This document shows, piece by piece, positions 24,892 to 30,502 of a stretch of DNA of 30,502 bases (the stretch's first letter is position 1; each line of letters opens with the position of its first letter). Under the pieces are notes generated by a model, which worked only from the letters and a program-made list of their open reading frames with translations, was not told the origin of the DNA and did not search any database. The stretch comes from Bacillota bacterium (GTDB lineage: Bacteria > Bacillota > Clostridia > Acetivibrionales > DSM-1351): assembly GCA_023398105.1 (NCBI GenBank), contig JAEWST010000139.1, forward strand, positions 1 through 30,502. Reading direction: 5' to 3'. Position numbers and translations under genes: made by a program.

Positions 24892-26928
24892 ATGTCAAAA
24901 AAAGGACTTAGTAGATTTAGCGGATTGAGTTGGAAGGTTTTTATGGTATCTGTTTTATGTTTGTTAATACCATTGGTAACAAGTTTTGTTATTACTAGTT
25001 TTTTTTCTCAAAAGTATTTGGAGGACTCAGCTAGTAATGCATTATTAAACCTTGCTTCTGAAAAGAAAAATCAAATCGAATTGGCATTGTCCGATTTGGA
25101 AAACCAAGTTCAATCAATTGCAATGCAACCCAGTATAGTTGACTCGTTAAACGAGGCTACTATCAATTCTGCTAATCCAAGTGAGGCAGACCTTAAGAAA
25201 TTTTCAAAGATTTTTGAGGATAATTTCAAGCTGGGAAACGGTCTTTTTGAGAATATATTTTTAATGTATAAAAATAAAGATATAGCAGATGGTATTGGGG
25301 GAAAAAGTATAGGTTTTGAAAATGAAACAATTGGAAGCACCGATAACTTACTGATACGTCCTGCAATAGCATCACCTACTACTGGGCGACCTGTTATGAC
25401 AATAGTAGCTCCTATAAAAAATAATGACAAACATTTAGGTTCAATAGCAATGGCTATAGAATTGAATAATGTTTCTAAAAAAATTATTGATATAAATTCT
25501 TCTGACTCTGAATTAAAAACACTTATTTTAAATTCAGAGGGACTTGCTATTGCTTCATCAGAGCAAAAATATGTTTTATCTTTAAATTTTCAAGATAAGG
25601 AAATAGGATTGCAGGATTTGTATAATACAATCAAAGCTAATAAAACAGGTATTGATAACTTTACCCTTGATGGTAAAAATTATATAGCTGCTTACAGCAA
25701 CAGTAGCAAATACGGTATGTACGTATTAACCTACAAGCCTGTTTTTGTATATATGGAAAAGATAAACAATTTAAAATCAATATTATTTTTTGTTATTTTA
25801 ATAAGTAGCTTACTGGCATCAATTATTATTTATATTACATCCAGACAAATAACAAAACCTATACTTGCAACTGCCAAGTATGCAGAGCAATTGGCAAATG
25901 GAGATTTAACTGTTAATTTTAAAGAAAACTATTTGAAAAGAAAGGATGAGATCGGTAAGCTAGCCAATTCTTTTGCCGATATGAATCGGAATTTTAAAGC
26001 AATAATTACACAGATAACTGAAACATCAAACACGGTTGCTGCATCTGGTCAGGAATTATATGCATCTGGTGAGCAGGTTGGGAAGGCAGCGGAGGACGTT
26101 GGTAACACAATCCTTGATATATCCAATGGTGCTGAAGAGCAATCTAAAAAGATTGAATTGGCACTTTCTAACTTGACAGATTTAATAAGTCAAATTAATG
26201 GAGTTAATATGAGTACGCACAATATGCAACAAACTACTGGGAATATGATAGATGATATTGCTAAAGGGAGCAAGACGGCTGCTGAATCCATTGATAGCAT
26301 CAATAATCTTAAAGCTGATACAGAAGGCGTTTCAGTGGTTATTTCCGATTTGGGGAACACTTCTAATCAAATAGGGCAAATTATTGAATTAATCAGCGGT
26401 ATAGCTGAACAGACCAATTTGCTTGCCTTAAACGCAGCTATTGAGGCGGCTAGAGCAGGTGATGCAGGAAGAGGGTTCAGCGTGGTTGCCGATGAAATTA
26501 GGAAATTGGCTGAAGAGTCCTCCGATGCCAGTAGAAGGATAGCAGGACTGATTGTAGAAATAAGGAGTGGAGTTGACACAGCTGTTAATAAGATGGATGA
26601 CAGTATGAAATCTGTAAGCTCTAGTGTAATGGCTATTCAAAAGAACGGAGATACTTTCTCTGCAATTTATGAGCAGGCTGATCGACTAAAGAATATCGTA
26701 GGTAATGTGACTCAAAGTGTTAAAATAATGACTGAAAGCAGCAATGATTTTGAGTGTACAATGCAGGAGATAAATGAGACTAGCCATGAGTTTGCCGCTA
26801 ATGCAGAAGGAGTATCGGCTGCTAGTGAAGAACAAATAGCATTAACAGAAGAAATAGTCTCTTCTTCAAAAGCAATGGCAGATTTGTCTGAGGAATTGAC
26901 TAGCCTGATTAAAAACTTTAAACTTTAA
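24892..26928 (+). CDS. Methyl-accepting chemotaxis protein
   Basis: The 678-aa transmembrane chemoreceptor has TM1 (about 15-37), an extracellular dCACHE-type sensor (about 38-295; the segment RPAIASPTTGRPVMTIVAPI is typical), TM2 (about 297-320) and a HAMP domain (about 320-375, RQITKPILATAKYAEQLANGDL). A long signalling coiled coil reaches its hairpin tip at about 500-545 with the diagnostic EQTNLLALNAAIEAARAGDA followed by GRGFSVVADEIRKLAEES. It controls CheA kinase activity in response to an unknown small ligand. The GGAGG site is perfect. It is monocistronic with a terminator close behind; no che genes are adjacent. Confidence 0.96.
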   Translation: MSKKGLSRFSGLSWKVFMVSVLCLLIPLVTSFVITSFFSQKYLEDSASNALLNLASEKKNQIELALSDLENQVQSIAMQPSIVDSLNEATINSANPSEADLKKFSKIFEDNFKLGNGLFENIFLMYKNKDIADGIGGKSIGFENETIGSTDNLLIRPAIASPTTGRPVMTIVAPIKNNDKHLGSIAMAIELNNVSKKIIDINSSDSELKTLILNSEGLAIASSEQKYVLSLNFQDKEIGLQDLYNTIKANKTGIDNFTLDGKNYIAAYSNSSKYGMYVLTYKPVFVYMEKINNLKSILFFVILISSLLASIIIYITSRQITKPILATAKYAEQLANGDLTVNFKENYLKRKDEIGKLANSFADMNRNFKAIITQITETSNTVAASGQELYASGEQVGKAAEDVGNTILDISNGAEEQSKKIELALSNLTDLISQINGVNMSTHNMQQTTGNMIDDIAKGSKTAAESIDSINNLKADTEGVSVVISDLGNTSNQIGQIIELISGIAEQTNLLALNAAIEAARAGDAGRGFSVVADEIRKLAEESSDASRRIAGLIVEIRSGVDTAVNKMDDSMKSVSSSVMAIQKNGDTFSAIYEQADRLKNIVGNVTQSVKIMTESSNDFECTMQEINETSHEFAANAEGVSAASEEQIALTEEIVSSSKAMADLSEELTSLIKNFKL

Positions 26929-26970
26929 CATTTGTTTGCTGTTTTGTAATGATATAATACTGAAGAAGAA

Positions 26971-27003
26971 GGCTATGGGCAATTTTTGTCCATGGCCTTT
27001 TTT
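26971..27003 (+). terminator. Rho-independent terminator of the chemotaxis receptor gene
   Basis: GGCTATGGGC (26971-26980) pairs with 26988-26997 with two wobbles, followed by T6 at 26998-27003, 43 bases after the MCP stop. Confidence 0.9.
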
Positions 27004-27119
27004 CCACGTGTATACAGCATGGGAGCTTTCTCGTCTGTTAAAGTCCAATAGGGCGAATTAGTTAAGGTTTTTGAGTAAAATATTGGTAAACAAACGGTTA
27101 CAGATTTGAGGAGTAGGTA

Positions 27120-27359
27120 TTAAAAAAATCTAACCTTTGTTCCTTTTTTTTTCGGTTCTTTCTCTTTTTCTGGTTCTTTCTCTTTTTCTAGTTTTTTCTC
27201 TTTTTCTAGTTTTTTCTCTTTCTCCGGTTCTTCCTCTATTTTTTGTTGTTCCTTTTTTCCCTTTTCTTCGAGCCTTATTCTTAGATAATGCCCTATAATC
27301 ATTAAAATAATGCCAACTATAGAAATAAAAATTAATACTTCTAATAAAACCCAACCCAT
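27120..27359 (-). CDS. Small membrane protein with Lys/Glu repeat tail
   Basis: The 79-aa protein begins MGWVLLEVLIFISIVGIILMI, a single membrane helix, followed by a cytoplasmic tail that is almost entirely Glu/Lys/Pro. It contains imperfect KEKKLE/KEKEPE hexapeptides encoded by an 18-bp tandem repeat (about 27160-27230). ATG 27357-27359 is chosen because AAGGAGG lies exactly 8 bases upstream; the GTG at 27368 overlaps that site and is unlikely. Function is not recognisable; the tail may be a charged tether or long helix. Repeat number may vary between strains by slippage. Confidence 0.7.
   Translation of the reverse strand: MGWVLLEVLIFISIVGIILMIIGHYLRIRLEEKGKKEQQKIEEEPEKEKKLEKEKKLEKEKEPEKEKEPKKKGTKVRFF
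27155..27235. repeat. 18-bp imperfect tandem repeat
   Basis: Units of the form TTCTCTTTTTCTAGTTTT repeat about four times on the plus strand, encoding hexapeptide KEKKLE/KEKEPE units on the minus strand. The unit length is a multiple of three, so the reading frame is kept when copies are gained or lost. Confidence 0.75.
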
Positions 27360-27372
27360 ACAATTCACCTCC

Positions 27373-27418
27373 TTATAACGCCTAGATTCAAAATGAAATT
27401 TTTCGATTGTAGAAAAAT
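27373..27418 (+). repeat. 46-nt interspersed repeat, copy 2
   Basis: 43 of 46 positions match 6339-6384. Here the sequence lies immediately upstream of the ribosome-binding site of the EK-repeat gene (minus strand), in its leader or promoter region. It includes the inverted repeat TTCA-AAA-TGAA. Confidence 0.8.
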
Positions 27419-27557
27419 ATCTCTAATTAATTATACCAGAATATGTAAATAAAATAAATATATTATAAATTATATACTCAAACTTCGCACATAGATTTTA
27501 GCTATGCACCTTGAAAATTCAATATCTGGCAGTAATTAAGTTGTCAATGTACCGCTC

Positions 27558-28212
27558 CTATGCCGTCTGTAGTACTTTTTTTAATGCAGATGGAATAGCA
27601 TTCATAAATGCATCTACTAATTTGCCGATTTTTTCCTCGGATAGTTCTAAATTATCCGTAAGCAGTGTTTTGAACATTTGAAGAATAATTTGAAAAGCCT
27701 GAATCCATGTAATATCAGACATTTCGTCAGAAAAGTATAAAAAGAGTTCTCCAAGTGACCGTTCGTCCTGGGACTCTTGATTCTCTATAGATAGCATCAT
27801 ATATCTTGTAAAAACTACAGCTACATGAGCTGTCATTGCATCATAAGACAAGGAATTACACTCTTTACTGAGGCGAAGATAGCTTTTGCAGACCTTGAAG
27901 AACACTTCAATGTCCCAGCGTTTTCCATAAATACGGATAATTTCATTCTCATCTAGGGTTGTATCGGTTGAGATGATACAAAGATATTCATTTCGCTTGT
28001 TTTTATTACGAACGTACACAACCTTTGCTGGAATGGTTTGAAAAGATTAGTAGAAGCAGGTACTGAAAAATCTCAATAACTGGTATTCCTTTATTCTTAT
28101 ATGCATTTGATGTTTTCAGAGCCGAAGAAACGTGGAAGCGGGTGAAAAATCTTTTGATTGATTTAGAAATCTGGTTATCATTCTGGTTAGCTTGTGTTAT
28201 ACTTTTATTCAT
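27558..28212 (-). pseudogene. IS4-family transposase, internally deleted
   Basis: Two parts in different frames make up this gene. The N-terminal part (28212 down to about 28040) reads IPVIEIFQYLLLLIFSN and then runs out of frame to a stop at 28006. The C-terminal part (from about 28045 to 27558) begins SFQTIPAKVVYVRNKNKRNE. It contains the IS4 signature Y-(2)-R-(3)-E-(6)-K in YGKRWDIEVFFKVCK, including the catalytic Glu. The two catalytic Asp residues and the central domain are missing, so the deletion joins the early N-terminus to the last third with a frameshift. Inactive. Confidence 0.88.
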
Positions 28213-28252
28213 AGCATGAGCACTCTGGTTATTAATTTTTTGTGGTAACTTA

Positions 28253-28258
28253 ATTATA
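28253..28258 (-). promoter_or_regulatory. Transposase promoter -10 within the IS
   Basis: On the minus strand, TGG followed by TATAAT forms an extended -10 about 40 bases upstream of the transposase ATG (28212). Confidence 0.4.
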
Positions 28259-28353
28259 CCAAAACCAGTGTTTTCATGCTATTTCAATGCCAGCTATTAT
28301 TGAATTTTCAAGGTTCATAGGCACTTGTTCATGTGCGAAGTTTGAGTTATATA

Positions 28354-28756
28354 TTTAATAACGTATATTTAATAACACAAGTGTATTTTAAAAGGAAGTA
28401 ATTCATACCTAGGGGATGAAAGTTCCAACAGTTAGCCAATAGAAAGGGTGTCCCAGTTTTAGTTAGATACTTGATGTTGTTTTTTCACAGTTGGAAATTA
28501 AAAGTGAATATTTGTATTCAATATTTGTATTCAAAATATTTACAGTTACAATTTACAATGATACAATGGTTAAAAGTGCGAATTTTACTAATGCTAATTA
28601 CGGTTAAAGTCTTTGAACGATAGAATATCGTTTCTTTTAAGGTGAATTTTGATTTTAAGCAAGCTTTAAATATTATTATTTGGAGCTAAGGCTAAATAAG
28701 TCTATCTAGGGTTTTCTATTTTTAAATTAATATAAAAACATAAAGGAGAAAAAAAT
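28354..28756. other. Non-coding stretch before the right-edge pair
   Basis: No gene is seen in these 400 bases. 28410-28456 contains AGGGGATGAAAGTTCCAACA and AAAGGGTGTCCCAG, words that recall domain I of bacterial group II introns, without any other intron part. 28507-28532 is a 13-bp direct tandem duplication. 28616-28632 is a 7-bp inverted repeat (AACGATA/TATCGTT) followed by T-rich sequence. The promoter for the downstream pair must lie here but is not clear. Confidence 0.4.
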
Positions 28757-29200
28757 ATGGCATTTGTAAATGAAAGAATACCAGAAAATGATAGGGAGTA
28801 TTTCAATTCTTTTAATTTATTAAGTCCTTTTACTGACGAGCCTATATTTGCAAGGGAATGGACAATAGACAGAGAACGGGATGCTTTTTTGGTAGGATTG
28901 GCTGGACAGGGTACATATGAATCAGATATCCCTATGTTTTATGCTTTAGTTTGGAAAAAGAATGTGATTATTCTTGACACCTATTCTAAAGGTGAAGGAA
29001 ATTATAGTAAAGGTATTGAGATGTGGTGGAAAATAACTAAAATTAAAGCACCTGATACTTTGATAAAAAACATGGAGGAGATGCTGGAGCTTATTAAGGA
29101 AGCCTTTGATGCTTTTGGGTTTGCAGGTATAAGAGAATGTGTTACAAAGGTTAATTTTGATTTTGTAGCTGAGCCTGAATTTATTTGCGGGGTAATATAA
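28757..29200 (+). CDS. Hypothetical protein, first gene of right-edge pair
   Basis: The 147-aa acidic, soluble protein has no signal peptide. Its middle is strand-rich (RDAFLVGLAGQGTYES, then MFYALVWKKNVIILDTYSK). An amphipathic helix follows (LIKNMEEMLELIKEAFDAFG), and the protein ends FDFVAEPEFICGVI. I do not recognise the family. The size, acidity and position, with its stop directly abutting the next gene's ATG, fit an immunity protein, chaperone or adaptor for the large downstream product. AAGGAG lies 8 bases before the ATG. Confidence 0.7.
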   Translation: MAFVNERIPENDREYFNSFNLLSPFTDEPIFAREWTIDRERDAFLVGLAGQGTYESDIPMFYALVWKKNVIILDTYSKGEGNYSKGIEMWWKITKIKAPDTLIKNMEEMLELIKEAFDAFGFAGIRECVTKVNFDFVAEPEFICGVI

Positions 29201-30502
29201 ATGAGCAAAAATATACAAAACATAATTGAATATATATACTCGTGGCGTACAAAAAATGGTATAAAAAAAGGCGTTCCGCTATCTGAAAAAGAGTTATATG
29301 ATTTTACTGTAGATATTCAAAATATAATTAAAAAAGTAATTTCTTTTAAAGACAGTAAGAACTCTAATATTATTACCTATAGTGGGAATCTTGAAGCGAC
29401 TGGAAAGATTACAGATTTTCAAGCATTTAGGATAGCAAAACTAGCATCACGAGGTGACGCTAAGTTATGCTATATTTCAGATATTGAAGTTGGAAGGCTA
29501 ATAGAAAACAGCGAATTTAAAAGTGCAATTCAAAGAACTGTGGGAGATGCAAATAAAGCAGATGCCATTATTAATGGTGCCAAAGTAAATGGCGTTAGAA
29601 CACCTTACGGTACAGGAAATCTATTGTCCATTAATGACTTTGCTTCAAAGAATGTTATGCTAAAAAATGCCCATGGCAATGTATTTACTTTTACTGGAGG
29701 TGCAACTTTAGACATTGATCCTAATGCCCGTTACAAGGTTTGGGCACTGACAGAGCTTCCTACGTTGCTTGAAATGCCAAATGTTACAAGTATTGATGGT
29801 TTACCTAGAGAGAAACTTGTTTTATTGAAAGATACATTAATGCGTTCAGGAAAACATACTGAAATTGAAGCGTTGCAGTGTATACGTGAAATAGTATCCT
29901 ACTCCTCTGCTAAAAATATGGAACGGGTAGATATTTATATGGGAAAAGCCGAGATAGTTGGAGTGGATACCTCAAAGCTTACTGGTAATAAGCGATTTAA
30001 AATTCCAAAGAGTTTTGAATTTAAATATTCTCTTGCAGAAGCTATGGGACTAGCATCAGAAGCCGAAATAAGAGCAAAATACCTTTCACAAGGTGAATTA
30101 TTAAAAGCTCTTGAATCCAATCCTGAGATATTTAGTAAAACAATTGATGCTGTAAAAACTTTTGAGAGATTTAAGAAATTTATTGGTAAAGAGGCTGTTG
30201 CTGATATAAGCATTAAATATCCTTATATATCAGATTTGTCCAAAAGCTTAAAATACATGAAATACCGAGGAATTACTTTAAAAACTCTTGGAGTAGTTGG
30301 GATGCCTTTAATGGTAGTAAGTTTAGTTGATATGATAAATGAGGCCAACAAGGCTTATAAATCGGGTAACAAAGAAGCAGGAAATAAGATTGTAAGGGAC
30401 TGGTCTCTTGAAAATGCGGGGGGATTTGCTTCATCAGCAGTATTTGCCAAAGCAGTTGCACCATTTGCTATGGGTCTTGGAATTTGTTGTGGACCTTTAG
30501 GC
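29201..30502 (+). CDS. Large hypothetical protein with Gly/Ala-rich hydrophobic region, partial
   Basis: The frame opens at ATG 29201, directly after the stop of the previous gene, and stays open for 434 codons to the window edge, so the protein is incomplete. There is no signal peptide. Residues about 1-350 are soluble and mixed, with GAKVNGVRTPYGTGNLLSIN and NARYKVWALTELPTLLEMP. Residues about 356-375 (TLKTLGVVGMPLMVVSLVDM) and about 403-434 (NAGGFASSAVFAKAVAPFAM and on) are hydrophobic and rich in Gly and Ala. This pattern, with AYKSGNKEAGNKIV between, resembles glycine-zipper segments of secreted toxins and injected effectors. The family is not recognised; the toxin reading is inference. 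Confidence 0.75.
   Translation, partial: MSKNIQNIIEYIYSWRTKNGIKKGVPLSEKELYDFTVDIQNIIKKVISFKDSKNSNIITYSGNLEATGKITDFQAFRIAKLASRGDAKLCYISDIEVGRLIENSEFKSAIQRTVGDANKADAIINGAKVNGVRTPYGTGNLLSINDFASKNVMLKNAHGNVFTFTGGATLDIDPNARYKVWALTELPTLLEMPNVTSIDGLPREKLVLLKDTLMRSGKHTEIEALQCIREIVSYSSAKNMERVDIYMGKAEIVGVDTSKLTGNKRFKIPKSFEFKYSLAEAMGLASEAEIRAKYLSQGELLKALESNPEIFSKTIDAVKTFERFKKFIGKEAVADISIKYPYISDLSKSLKYMKYRGITLKTLGVVGMPLMVVSLVDMINEANKAYKSGNKEAGNKIVRDWSLENAGGFASSAVFAKAVAPFAMGLGICCGPLG

Larger units (their letters stand above)
27477..28346 (-). mobile_element. Internally deleted IS4-family insertion sequence
   Basis: The 870-bp element is bounded by CTCAAACTTCGCACAT at the left and its exact inverse at the right. 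The inverted similarity continues inward to CCTTGAAAATTCAATA on both sides. It is flanked by TTATATA on both sides (27470-27476 and 28347-28353), a 7-bp target duplication. The transposase gene inside lacks its middle, so the copy cannot move itself. It could still be mobilised in trans by a full-length relative. Confidence 0.85.

Noticed and set aside
27155..27235. CRISPR-like array in the repeated T-rich tract
   Set aside because: The units are 18 bp, directly adjacent, without spacers, and encode in-frame hexapeptides.
27130..27363. Alternative minus-strand frame rich in Lys/Arg over the EK-repeat gene
   Set aside because: It is a frame shadow of the same tandem repeat; the ribosome site and membrane helix support the frame starting at 27359.

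Overview
The window is AT-rich DNA with strong Shine-Dalgarno sequences, SLH-anchored surface proteins, a DUF2500 tail, a GH120 xylosidase and decayed insertion sequences. Together these point to an anaerobic, probably plant-polymer-degrading member of the Clostridia (Ruminiclostridium/Clostridium-like). The species cannot be fixed from sequence reading alone.

Layout. 1-174 is the tail of a DUF2500-type protein, closed by a strong terminator. 445-2675 is a very AT-rich two-gene operon: a 614-aa calcineurin-like metallophosphoesterase with a probable GAF-like C-terminal domain, and a 127-aa partner of unknown function. It has its own promoter and terminator and looks like an acquired accessory or defence-type cassette. 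2943-6351 holds an aldo/keto reductase with a ferredoxin-like tail, a small lipoprotein and an SLH/cadherin-like surface protein. 6692-9795 is an operon of MTR kinase (mtnK), MTR-1-P isomerase (mtnA) and a class II aldolase. This is the gene set of the DHAP shunt, which salvages methylthioadenosine and 5'-deoxyadenosine left over from SAM chemistry; metF at 17523-18386 (minus) belongs to the same one-carbon/methionine economy. 9966-15328 is a cell-envelope cluster: a secreted membrane-anchored protein, a DUF2339 polytopic membrane protein and an overlapping DUF3999 protein. 15508-17442 is a cytoplasmic GH120 beta-xylosidase.

18387-19861 is a graveyard of small repeats and vestigial coding fragments around a small DUF1496-like gene. 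19862-24028 encodes a 1388-aa secreted M6-family metalloprotease with C-terminal SLH anchors, and 24892-26928 a methyl-accepting chemotaxis protein. 27120-27359 (minus) is a small membrane protein with a Lys/Glu repeat. 27477-28346 is an internally deleted IS4-family element with terminal inverted repeats and a 7-bp target duplication. The same terminal repeat bounds small MITE-like elements elsewhere in the window. The right end (28757-30502) is a tightly coupled pair: a 147-aa protein and the start of a long protein with a Gly/Ala-rich hydrophobic region, resembling a secreted effector or toxin module that runs off the window.

The most unusual material is the metallophosphoesterase/GAF-like pair, the MITE family sharing ends with the deleted IS4 element, a 46-nt repeat shared between the SLH gene end and the leader of the EK-repeat gene, and the unrecognised pair at the right edge. 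No tRNA, rRNA or CRISPR array was seen.
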